A DNA stretch of 64,000 bases from Coprinopsis marcescibilis. Its lineage: Eukaryota; Basidiomycota; Agaricomycetes; Agaricales; Psathyrellaceae. Position numbers and translations under genes: made by a program. The stretch lies in contig ML210146.1 of assembly GCA_004369085.1 (NCBI GenBank), positions 682,001 through 746,000 of the forward strand. Reading direction: 5' to 3'. Shown piece after piece: positions 11,603 to 22,786 of this stretch. Under the pieces are notes generated by a model, which was not told the DNA's origin, ran no database searches, and worked only from the letters and a program-made list of their open reading frames with translations. The number at the start of each line of letters is the position of its first letter. Position 1 is the stretch's first letter.

Positions 11603-13519
11603 ATGTTGAAGCTGATTCACAATCGTGACATAGGTTCAATGTCGTCGCGACGACCGTCTCCGACACTGAAACGTTCATTGGCCATCAAACGCAATGACGG
11701 AGAACCGCTGAATAGGATTGACATACAATACGACGTGCTTAACGCTATATTCTCAGACACAACTGCGGCGTTTACCAATCCGTATGCTTGCAATCCGGGA
11801 GATGGAGAGCCACCGAAGGTCACCTTCCGTGATCTGTACATCAAGGCCATCCTACACTCCTCAAAAGCTACAAAAGCGTTGAAAGACAAGATGCTGGACA
11901 TCCCGGATTTCGCAAAAGATTTTGCGATGCTTGCTTTACTCGTCAATGTTGGGCGAATCAACAAGACCATGAGCTGTACGTGGCATTCCCTAACATTGAT
12001 ATTGAATAACAGGTTACTGACGGATTGTATAGTTTTTCCAGAAATGAAGACCAATTCTCGAACGTACCATCCCGTCCCTTCGTTGCAGCACACGGGAGAG
12101 AATTTACAGGATGCCCCTCGCATCAAGCACATACTCAAGGTTGGGCTGTTGGACAATGAGTCTAGCGGTCCCCCACAAACTCCCGATGATGTTTTGGCTC
12201 GCGCAGTGAGTTTCCACATTCTAAACGCCACGCTATCCTCACAAGTACCGTTGTAGACATCTGGCAACATCCCATCGACGAGTATTTTGAACTTGATGTT
12301 CGTCTTATCCACTCATTCGTCTGTAAGCTCAGGCAGACACCTTTCGAAACTGAGATTATATTAACATACGTTTTTAGGTTATAGGGACCCACTTCTCTCA
12401 ACGCTTTGAATTTCTCGACGTCTTTTTGAAGACAGAATTCTCGTCAGCGTCGAGGGCAAGGGCCTTCCTGTGGATGTGCTTCAACTACCTAGAAAATCCT
12501 GGGTCTGCCAGCGACGACTACGACGTGGAAGAGATCCCCAATCCATTCGCCGAACCGAATAACAACACCGCCCCAATACTTATCTCATTAACACCGGAGG
12601 AAATCGCACTCGAAAATGCTGAGACTCCACAGGACCTGGCTTTAGTGGAGAAATTGGTTGCAGGACGAGACAAAATCGTCAAAAAACAGGCAATCAAGGC
12701 CGGTGCGAAGGCTGCTACCAACACAGCTGGGGTTCCGGAGGAGGACGCCCAATCCTCTGTCATTCTCATCAGCGGGGATGAAGCCACACCTAAATCCGCC
12801 AAGAAGAAAGGTCGAGCAGCGGCAGTGGACAAAGCTGAGAAGCCTGAGAAGGCCAAACGTGCTCCTAGAAAGTCACGGAAAAGCAAGTTGATAGAAGAAG
12901 CAAAGGGGACAAACTCAACGCCTAGCTCGGTGCACCCTGATGAAAGTATGGACGAAGATAATTTACAAGGTGAGTGGTGGTTGGGTGTCGCAGATTATTT
13001 GACTCTTGACGACGTAGTTCACAGAATCCTCCCAAGCGCAACATGATGTGGCAGGTTGTTTGATTAAAACCGATTCTCAAGATACCGTATCATCCAATTT
13101 CCGAATTCTGGCAGGCTCGGACGCCGAACCCAAGGGAAGACGTGGGCGACATCGATATTCGCCTTATCCGAAAAGTCCTGAACCAGAAGGGAGGTCGATG
13201 CCGCGATCATTACATTCGAATGGAACTCGTATCACGATGCTTCAACGTACGTTATTTTCATTGCGTTGTGGAACATTGCGTTGACGGCCCTTATAGACGC
13301 ATGGCAAATGATCAGCACCACAGATCCTCTTGTGGACTCTGACGAAGAGGCTGTCGATGAGAGCGACCACTACGAGTATTGTAAGCATTTTGACGCGACA
13401 AAGATTCGCGTTTAATTTGACCTCGTCTTATAGCTCAGCGCTTGAAAGTTGTTTCCCACCTCGCCCGTCGACAGTGGAGGGATCCATATCATGTACTGCA
13501 GTCCAGCGTCGAACCCTAG
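11603..13519 (+). CDS. Ies1-like protein (diverged copy B), frame conflict inside
   Basis: A second Ies1-family gene. Exons 11603-11975, 12033-12205, 12257-12322 and 12378-12969 join cleanly. Copy A shares its 173 nt and 66 nt exons exactly in length and phase. Landmarks are LNRIDIQYDVLNAIFSDT, KVTFRDLYIKAILHSSKA, NVGRINKTMSFFPEM and RTYHPVPSLQHTGENLQD, then a Lys/Ala-rich region. Downstream, PPKRNMMWQ (13028-13054), a second block from 13115 (REDVGDIDIRLIRKVLNQKG) and AWQMISTTDPLVDSDEEAV from 13297 match the family C-terminus. However, the obvious donor at 12970 enters the 13025 exon one frame off. Either an unusual donor is used or the copy carries a frameshift. The start may be the second Met at 11639. 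Family call secure, integrity uncertain. Confidence 0.65.
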
Positions 13520-13815
13520 GGATTCCATTCTTTAAATTATTTTCTAATTATTCCACTTCCACCTTCGTAGATATATGTAATAGGCGTTAGTACCGTGCAT
13601 TAGACGTATACCCTCCTGCCTGTAATGTTCACTTTTGTTTGCCTTAATGAGCATCAGATATGATCCGTTAATATACAAGCTTGAAAACCGAATGAATAAT
13701 GAATGAAAATGAAACCGAAAAGACAAGGTAAGTATTTACAAACAGCCAGGCCACAGCACCCGAATAATACGGAAAAGGAAACAAGAACAACGAATTATCC
13801 AACCCATCCCTCCAT

Positions 13816-16800
13816 TCACTCTTCTAACCATTTCTCGCATTTCTTCGCGTACTTGTCAAGTAGTTGTGAAAGGTCGCGGATCACAAACGTAAGAACGACG
13901 GTGGCGAAGAATTCGGAAGACCGTTTCAGCCGCTGTTCCACGAGAGACCGGATGTCGATGGGGAAAGCAGCATATGACGGTGCTAATGGATGTGAGAGTA
14001 GGGCACGAGTATGTTCGTCTAGCAGCTGTGAGTGTCCGAACAGCTTCTTCAGGCCCTGAACATATGCAGCTGGAGAATCGAGGCTACAAAATCGGTCAAT
14101 ATGAGCTCAAAACGTCCGCAAAACAGATTCTTGATTATCACCCACTTTTTCCCATTTGTAAACTTGTCAAAGCGGCGGGTCAACTTATCACCCCAAGTCG
14201 TCTTCTTTAACACAAATCCTTCACCAACCCCAAGCTTCTTCCCAAAGTTGGCGACGACACCATCGCATACATTTGAGAATTCGTCCAGCTTGCCCAACCA
14301 AGCCTCCGCTTCCTTTCTTCCGATGCTTCCGATGCCAAGTGCAAGTCCACTGCTGATATTACCTGCTCCAAAAATGTCTGCACTACCAATTTGTAGATCC
14401 TCCAGGGCAGAACAGAGGATGGCTACGACTCGGACTTTCTCCACGACGTTGTTGAGTTTGGCTCCTCCTTGCGACCAAACTTCGCAGGGTACATGCAAAC
14501 GACGAGTTATATATCCCCCGCTAGACGAAGTGATCGTGTTGCGTAAAAGACCCATCATGTGATACGCCTTGAGCAAAGGATCTGTTGGAGGAAGAGGTGG
14601 AAGGGGGGATGTAGGCGTGGTGATATTGTGTGGTGAAATGTGGGAACCTGGGATAAGATGATTATAGGTTGAATGTAATACGTCCAACTGCAAATTGGGA
14701 AGTCCGGGAACGAGTTTTGTCGGGAAAGAAGCCTTTCGCATAACATTACCGTTGACAGGAACGCCATTGGTTGGAAGTGGAGGTGGAGACGCCCGGCCGG
14801 TCGCGGTCGCAACAGACGGCCTACGCCCTGGTTGAGACGATGAACGGCTGCGTCCGGTGGGCAAAGATGGTATTGGAGCACCGGGGAGTGAAAGAGACTT
14901 GGGTTGAGGGTTCGACCCTGCAGATGTCGTTGACTCGGCTGGAGACGCAGACCTCGTGCTCGGCGGCGCAGAAGTTTTGGAACGACGCTGGGATAGACTA
15001 CCGTTGCTAGCAACGCCTTGGAACTGACCTGCCATTTCCGAGCGTGTGGAAGACCCACGCGGACGAGACCCAGCCAGACTGGTAAGCCGAGGAGATGAAG
15101 GTGGCTTCCCAAAACTATTTGTTCTGGGCGTCCCTGGGGAACTGCCTGGCGCTGGAGGTGGTGAAGGCAAAGGTGGAAGAGGCGGAGATTCCTTCTTCGC
15201 GATTCTAGATGTATCCAGCATGGAGGCCGATCTTTCGCGCAGATGAATTTCATAGACACCGTTGTTATCATCATGTTCTTCCCTTAGAGCTGTTAGATGT
15301 GATCCCGAGAGTCTTCGGGCTTTACTTGTGTCCACCGGCGCGGGCCGTTTAGTACCATCTGAACGGCCTTGCGGAGCACTATCCTGCCGAGGTTCGATGA
15401 CAACAGGCGCTGGAGGAAGGGAGTCACTGGGTGGCGGAGGGGGAGGAGGAAGATTTGATGATGCTCGACCTCTGCGCAAGATTGTCGAGGTTCTAGGATG
15501 CGGTACTGATGGTTGGGAATACTCATAGTGCACGGCATAAGGATGTTGTGAAGAAGAGGTGGTGGGAGGATTTCCAGGACGCGAAAGCACCTGTTCGTCC
15601 AGTAGGTATATCGCGCCAGAGTCTGAAGGGTTGCTAAGCTCCCTGGTGTGCGTGTAGTAGTCTCCTTGCCCCTGTTCGTCTTGTGAATGATATGGGGTAT
15701 TGAACTGTGGTATTTGGGGCGAGTTGTCAGAGGACGGAGAATTCGAGGTCGTAGGAGAGATTGAGGCCGTCGAATCCGCAGAATCTGCGTACGCAGCGGC
15801 CGAGGTGTAGGGTACTGCCGGAATGCTGTAGATAATGCTCAGGATGTTCATGCGATCGGCGTAAGTGTCGTGCTTTGTGAAAACACGGTTCAAGAGATAC
15901 TCAAACAGTGAATGAGGAGGGATAACTTACAATATTCTGCAATCGTCTAATCTCGTCTTCCTGGGCAGCAACACTCCTTCGTCTTCTTCTTCGCCGGTCA
16001 GTAGTACTGTCATCTCCCCGCCTCACACGCTCCATCACCTCGCTCAAGAGAGCAACGCTCTGAGCGTACGCCTTGACAGCCGCTTCTGGGTTGTCGCTCG
16101 TCGAGTCGAGCTGGACAGCCTCACGGGCCAACTCCAAGGCGCGGGTTAGGGCGCGTTGAGAGGAGGGTTTGCGGTCAGATCTCCGTTCCGAGCGTTCTGG
16201 GTGAGATGTTGGTTGTAGAAGGCCGTCGTTGGATTGAGATTGCTCTCTTTGACGAGAAGAAGGTGGTGAGGAGGATGTTGCTAACGAAGCTGATAGGTAT
16301 GACTGGGGGGGAGGGTCAGACAAGTCATCGGGGACGACGAGTGACGACGCGGTGTGAAACGAGGTTGATGACGCGGGCTGGGTTTGTCGAGACTGCGAGA
16401 ATGCAGCGACAGCCGATAGACTAGGAGATGGGGACGGACGTGTGTATGTGTTCGAGTAAGCTGGTCGAGCAGTGATATGTGTTGATTGGAGGGTGCCTTC
16501 CTCAGCGGCATCGAATACTGTTGGCGGGGCTGGTATGCCGTTCCTCAACGGTGGCGATGATGGTACGCTTGGAATTGGTGCGTTTGGAGGAGGTGCTGTG
16601 GGACGACCGTGCGCTGCAGACGACCGCCGTCGTTGCGAGATTGAACCTGATGCAGGGTAAGCTCCTTGGGGCTGCGATATCGAGAATTGGCTCGGTGCTG
16701 CATATTCTTGTACGTCGTGACGATTATTTTGCATGGTAGATCTTGGGTCCCACTCGTCGTCCATAACGGCGAGCACGCCTGTTGGCCTGGAAGAAAGGCA

Positions 16801-16818
16801 CCCGAATGTTGCGATCAA
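13816..16818 (-). CDS. Large MIT-domain protein
   Basis: Three exons (16818-15931, 15872-14146, 14083-13816) join in frame to about 960 residues, or 942 if the Met at 16764 is used. An MIT domain (three-helix module that binds ESCRT-III tails) spans the first intron: RALTRALELAREAVQLD, then NPEAAVKAYAQSVALLSEV, then EDEIRRLQNIHDTYADRM. It is flanked by long Ser/Pro-rich regions, with a poly-Pro run and many SPP/PPLP motifs. The last 250 residues are structured: HMMGLLRNTITSSSGGYIT, FDKFTNGKNLDSP, then a helical end with GLKKLFGHSQLL and LSQLLDKYAKKCEKW. This architecture suggests a regulator of endosomal sorting or of Vps4-like ATPases. The exact role is unknown. The donor at 14145 (GTGGGT) is inferred from the frame. 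Confidence 0.7.
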
Positions 16819-17077
16819 GGATTGTTAAACAATGGTCCTGCCTGGCCCCCTGAATGACAACAACTTTCCAGGAACCAATGCGATCTCCAGCCTCGCGTGA
16901 TGGTGCGCTGTTGCAACAGATCCACCGTGGTCGTCGTGGTTGGCAGCGAGCAAGCGAAACAGACAGGCGAGAGAGCAATGGCGAGCGTGAGTAAGTCCCA
17001 CCCAGAAGAATCAAATAACTACATATATTCTTAATTCGGTTCTTTCACTTCGCATGATCACCGCGCTTTCACTGGCT

Positions 17078-17268
17078 TTACATTTCGATTCCATGCTCTT
17101 GAAATAATGTCTTTATCTTCCCAGATACCTCACTTGGGCCTTTAGCTGTCACAGACACCGATTTCGCCTTGTTGGTACCATTGATGCCACCCAAGACTTT
17201 AACATCATGCATTCTTGGCAGACCATCACCATCTCATCTCACAAACCCACAATCTTGACGGTAGGCAT
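17078..17268 (-). CDS. Possible small protein or terminal exon
   Basis: Within the 655 nt between the MIT gene and the septin, the minus strand carries a compact frame with coding character: VKVLGGINGTNKAKSVSV followed by a GPSEVSGKIKTLFQEHG-type ending and a stop at 17078. It starts at a Met near 17212. An upstream Met at 17268 (MPTVKI) could join through a very short intron near 17240-17215. The composition and a plausible helix at the end argue against chance, but I do not recognise the family and cannot settle the 5' end. Confidence 0.35.
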
Positions 17269-17473
17269 TTAAACAGCCTCAAGTACGAATTAATAACCAA
17301 GGATTGACGGACATTGCAGGGGAATTATGGAAGCGGTATCAAATTAAAGAAGGTGAAAAGACTCGGGAAAGAGCGAGAGAGACGGGTGAAATGAAAGAAC
17401 GGTAGGCGGGTATATAGTTTAGTGGTAGAAATAATCCATTGCTTTGCAGCACAAAGTGGAAGTGTGGGCGAAA

Positions 17474-19124
17474 TTACTCCCGGAATTCAGGTTGAGAGCC
17501 TTGGGCAGCAAGACGACTCTCAAGGTTCCTAGAGAGATCTTGTCAGTCGATGTGTTTACCATTAGCGCGCAGCTCGGCTTACCTGAGAGACTCCTCTTTA
17601 GCCAACAGCTCTTGCCTCTTCTCGTTAATCTCACGCTGCACCTTGAGCTCGATTTCGCGAAGCTGAAGTGAAAGGCGTCAGCAAGAAGCACATAGACAGG
17701 CTTTTGATTTACCTTCTCCTCCTCCCTACGGAGTTGCTCTTCTTTGAGTCGAACGCTCTGGGAAGCAAGTTCCTGGGGCAACAAAGAGCTGTCCCTGTTT
17801 GAAACCATCAGCATAGGTACTTCAGAATCGCTAAGTAGACGTGACATACCCTGTTTCAGGGTTGACGGTCCTGGAAAGCTTCTCTGTACGGTAAGTTTCG
17901 TAGAGAAGGTCGTGGGTCAAGGACTTGAGATCAGAGAGGTGAGAACTAAAAACACAAATAAGCTTCATAGTTGGCGGATCTGTTTGGTGCATACCTAAGA
18001 AGCGCGGAACGGAGGCGGCTAAAATCAGAATGCTGAGGGTTATCAACTTCGACAATTCCCCAAGGATAGATGCGAGCCCGGACTGGTTCGCCATCGATTT
18101 CTACTTCTTCCTCCGATCCAATGACGGCGAATGGGAGCATGGACTAAAGAGAACGTTCGTAAATAAAGACATAAAATTATATACAGAATTCTTACCCGAA
18201 GTTCGCTGTTGTCCTGGATGGTTTCTTCATCGTCCTCTTCCACATCGTAGGGGAAGTTGTAGATGGGGATATTGTAGTAGTCAATGTCCTCCATGATCTT
18301 GAGAAAATAATTAGAAACTGAAGTTTATTGCATAGGTGCATCCTTACCCTCTTCTTGAAGCCTTTGAGTTCGCTAGGGGTAAGAGAATCCGCCTTGCCAA
18401 CGACGGGGATCACATTGACACGTGGAGAAAGACGCCTCATCAGTTCGATATCCATTTCTCGGAGGCTAGGACGAGAACTAAGCAAATCTAACGGGAGAAA
18501 GAAGTTCGGGATACTCACGCGTGGCCGGTGGGAGGGATGAAGTACAGGAGAGCGTGGATTCGGTTGTCCCTGAAGCGAGGGTTACGTTTAATACGCGACT
18601 CCTCGGCCAAAATATCATCATATTGACGTTCGAGGTACCCCACAATCTCTTGGAAGCTGAGGACGAAACCGGTAAGGGCCACAGAACGCTAGGGCGGAAC
18701 GACTTGGACTGAACGTACGCGAATTCGTTGTCGATATTATCGCCAAATCCAGGAGTGTCTACGATGGTTAAAGCGATTCGGACCCCATCTTCCTCCAGTT
18801 CTAGAAGACGGAGAACGCATGAGGTTGGAATCGGTGGGAGGCTACGTAACACGACGAACCGACGGTAACGGGCTTGATTCTTATGCCTTCTTCGATGTGG
18901 GCGGTCTCTGCTTGGTCTGAAACCTTATGGTGAAGGACTTCGGACTCGCAAAGGGTATTCACAAAAGTGGTGCGACCGGTGCCGGAAGCACCTAAAATTA
19001 AGAGGGGAAAGTGAGAAAGGATTAGGAAAGGGATACACAAGAGAAAGAACATACCGACGACCATAAGAGTGAATTGAACACCCTTCTTGACCTTGTTTCC
19101 TCTACGTCTTCCTGCAAACGACAT
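17474..19124 (-). CDS. CDC11: Septin, Cdc11/AspA type
   Basis: Filament-forming GTP-binding protein of the septin ring at septa and growth sites. Eleven exons join in frame (19124-19055, 18991-18860, 18800-18719, 18656-18519, 18465-18348, 18297-18196, 18143-17995, 17945-17850, 17794-17713, 17662-17583, 17528-17474), giving 367 residues. Visible motifs are the P-loop [10 protein letters not shown] with Arg in place of the usual Lys, the switch [15 protein letters not shown] and the septin unique element region. The C-terminus is a predicted coiled coil ([30 protein letters not shown]). The N-terminal [18 protein letters not shown] and the Arg P-loop match the Cdc11 class, the terminal subunit of the fungal octamer, which is thought not to hydrolyse GTP. 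Confidence 0.92.
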
Positions 19125-19257
19125 GGCTGAACAAGTTTAGTGATGAAGCGCCGTTGCCAATCGACAGCGAAGGGGCCTGCTGATATTTTCCGACTCCGCT
19201 TGCTGGCTGGAAATGTTCCATATTTACCTCTGTTTGGCTCTCCTGTCCGTCCTCTCC
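19125..19257. promoter_or_regulatory. Short bidirectional promoter, septin/MSH1
   Basis: Only 133 nt lie between the septin start (minus) and the preferred MSH1 start (plus), so both transcripts must initiate within or very near this interval. No TATA-like box is obvious. An in-frame upstream ATG at 19213 would shorten the gap to 88 nt. Confidence 0.5.
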
Positions 19258-22200
19258 ATGCTGCAGCGTCTTTCGCCCCTGCCAAAAGCCTCTTATAGGT
19301 CCTGTAACTTTATTCTTAACCGTGCTGCATACTTGAGCACATCGGTCTCGCAGTCTCAGGAGGTTAAAACACGAGGTAGACCCAAAAAGTCCAAGATAAC
19401 CTTAGAGGAGCTGCCAACAGAGTACGTTCTGCCCAACGGACAGCGTGCAGTACCACTGGGACATTGGAACGACGCGTCGAATTCTCATGATTTGCCACTC
19501 TCTACCACCACTGCTCGTTCAAACGCGAAACCCAAGTCGCGAACCCCTAGAAAACGAGCACTTTCCCCAGTTAGCTCAGCTGGCGAACCCACATTGGAAC
19601 AAGAACCTCCCGGTATGCCAATTTCATAATTCAATTGTGCAACTCTAACCATCAGCACCCAAACTTTTCTAGCTCGATCCCAACTTGCGAGAGAGATTTT
19701 GGCCAATCTGGAACGGTTTCCCCATTGTTTGCTCTTGACTCGTGTCGGGTCCTTCTACGAGGTGACTGCGCAGTGTTTGAGCTCCCCGTTCCACATCTGA
19801 CAACCTTGGCATTTAGTCTTATTTCAATCAAGCGATTGAGATATCAGGACTCCTCGGTATCAAACTAACAAGTAGAAAATGGGATGGAGCCAGAGTTCCA
19901 ATGTGCGGATTTCCCCTCGTGCACCTCGACAAGTACCTCAAGGTTCTGGTTCAGAAGCGTAAACGCTCAGTAGCCATGTGTGAAGAATTTCTTCGTCCCT
20001 CAAGCTTTGGAGAGAAAGAGTTTGAACGACGTATCACAAGAATTATCTCGCCAGGAACACTCATTGACGAAACCTTTCTCAACTCGTCCGAGAATAATTT
20101 CCTTCTTGCTATCAACCGCACCATTCCTTCAACCACATGCGGTCTCGCTTGGATAGATATCTCCACAGGAGAATTCTACTCCAAGGACTGTCACTTAGAA
20201 ACATTAGAAGACGAACTGGTTCGTATATGCCCCAAAGAAGTTGTTCTTCCTCCCTCCTTCCAAAATTGGGGCGAAAGCTCTCAGTTAGTCCTCGACATCC
20301 TCAAGGAAAATGACATACACTTCAATTTGGCTAACAACTTTAAACAAGTCGACGCCTCACTGTCGCTATCATCATTATCTGCAGAAGCTGAAGCTATCTC
20401 ACTTCTGACATCCTACCTTCACTCGACACTCCTAGAATATGCCCCGATTCTCGGCTCTCCATCTCACGAAGTCGACCTAACCCAGATGCATATCGATGCC
20501 CACACAATCAAAGCGTTAGAACTACGTGAAACTGACTACGAAAGCAGCGCGAGGGGTAGCATACTAAGCGTGATCAAGCGCACGGTCACAACCAGTGGTA
20601 CTCGTTTACTTGCTCGTCGTTTGTGTAAGTCACTGCTTCATATGCACTTACAAAGAGGCGCTCTAATACGTTATCCCAGGCTCTCCCAGCGCCTCGGCTT
20701 CGGAAATCCAAGGATGGCAATCTTTGGTTTCATTCTTCTTCGATAGACCGCATCTTCGTGCAGACCTGAGGGAAACCCTGAAAAAGGCAGGGGATATTGG
20801 ACGTATCGTTCAAACGCTTCTTCTGCGCAAGGGAAACATAGATGACCTTGTCACCGTCAAGAAAACAATCATCTTGTGGTCAACCATTGCCCAGAGGCTG
20901 AGGATGGAGCGGGAACTAGACCCCAATTTCTCGCATTCTTTGGAAGCGTGGCGAGCCATGGATCTCTTTATTGACAGATTGCACGACTTGACATCGCTAT
21001 CAGCTCGCATAGGCGAAGCGCTTTCCCTCGAGATTCAACCAGGGGACTGTGACGAGGTCGAAACCGCCGTCCAAGCGTTTGAATCAGAAGGCAACCCCGC
21101 CCCTATATCGAGCTCGGACAGCGGCCCTGGGGAGGCCAAGTGGGGGATTAACTCAAGGTGTGCTGCTCAACAGTTCGAGTACTTCAAATATTGACCATTG
21201 TGTTTAGCTTCTCTCCTAAATTGTTTTCCCTGGACGAGACCCTGAAGAAATATGTGCAACAGAAAGAGGAGCTTCAGGCCAGCTTGCAGATACATTACAG
21301 TAAAGAACAAACCACCCAGGTTTAACCCGCATACTAATGTATAGTATCTCAGATGCCCCCTCGCTCACCTTGCGGTCATCAAGCCAGCAAGGGATGCATG
21401 TTCATCTTGGAAGGGCGAGAAGAGATCAGGTGAAACTCAACGAAGATCCTGCTTTCGTTAAATTATCGGAAAGTACATCAACGTCATCCTACATCTACCA
21501 GGTCCGTACTCCACTTCCACAGTTCATATGACAAAAAGCTTATCTCCGATGCGACTAGCCCTGGTCACAACTTGGTGGTCTAATCGGAACCTCGACCGCG
21601 GCACTCAATGCAGCATCGAGGGAAGCATTTGGGGAATTAGTCAATGAAGTATGCCTTTTTCTCTCAAAGGTTGCATTGTATTTACGCCCTTCTTGAGGTT
21701 CTTCAATCTGCAGAAGTGTTGAGGACCAATGCTAGCATACAAGACGAGCTCGATATTGCGTTAGGGTTCTCGGTCTTAGCCACCGAACTGAACTTTACGA
21801 AGCCAACCATAACGAAAGAGTGAGGCTGCATGTACTCTTGTAGGGAGGTTGCTGATTCTCCTTGCGATTTCCAGTGGAACCTATCATGTATTAAATGGGA
21901 GACACCCGTCTGTTGAAATGGGACTCATGGCGTCTGGCCGCACCTTCACCCCAAACACCATCGAAATGACGCCCACTTCCAGTATGCATGTCATCACAGG
22001 ACCTAATATGGCCGGAAAATCTACAGCCCTGCGCCAAACAGCTCTAATAACCGTTCTCGCACAGATCGGGTCGTTCGTGCCAGCTGACTCTGCGACAATC
22101 GGAATTGTCGACAAGTTGTTCACTCGCATCGGGGCCAAGGATGATCTATTTCGGGATCGAAGCACTTTTATGGTCGAAATGATGGAAACTGCGGATATAC

Positions 22201-22755
22201 TCAAGGGGGCTACTCCAAACAGTCTGGTGAGTGCCGTGGTTCATCCATGCATATCCAACAGTTCTTCTGAGACTGGAAACAGGTAATCATGGATGAAGTA
22301 GGCCGCGGTACAACGATGAAAGATGGTCTTGCTATCGCGTTTGCAACGGTCCATCACCTTTTAACGACAAATCAAAGTCGATGCCTATTTGCAACTCACT
22401 TTCACGAACTTTCCGATATGCTCGGGTGCTCTGATCAATGGCGCGGTACCGGTACATTCAGCAATGTCAGATTTTTCTGCACAGATGTGGATGAACTCGA
22501 TGTGCGTCTTGCAATTGACTTTGATGGGAAGACTTTAGGTGCTGACAACTTCCATCCATATAGGCTAACCGCTTTGTTTATTCTTACCGTCTGAATCCTG
22601 GGGTCAATCGAGAAAGTCACGGGCTGAAGGTTGCTCAAATTGCAGGGCTTCCAAGCCCCGCAGTTGAAATCGCTCGGAAGACGCTGGCATGGTTGAGAAG
22701 TGACCACGGATACGCAGGCGATCAATCTATAGAGGATATAATTCATAAGCGGTAG
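19258..22755 (+). CDS. MSH1: Mitochondrial DNA mismatch repair protein Msh1 (MutS family)
   Basis: MutS homologue that binds mismatches and uses ATP to act in mitochondrial DNA maintenance. Eleven exons join in frame (19258-19612, 19673-19761, 19817-20624, 20680-21157, 21208-21299, 21353-21501, 21559-21648, 21698-21819, 21875-22226, 22283-22501, 22564-22755), giving about 981 residues, close to yeast Msh1. The start at 19258 was chosen because [15 protein letters not shown] reads as a mitochondrial presequence. Other signs are the mismatch-contact motif GSFYE, the connector [16 protein letters not shown], Walker [10 protein letters not shown], the [11 protein letters not shown] loop, Walker B DEVGRGTT and the [11 protein letters not shown] helix. 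The gene converges on the aconitase, with 31 nt between stops. Confidence 0.92.
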
Positions 22756-22786
22756 ATATTATGTATATAAAGGTATATCTAAGCAT

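Noticed and set aside
1851..13519. The Ies1 pair as an inverted repeat or assembly duplicate
   Set aside because: The copies differ widely in sequence and intron content; only exon sizes and protein blocks are conserved, so it is an old gene duplication.
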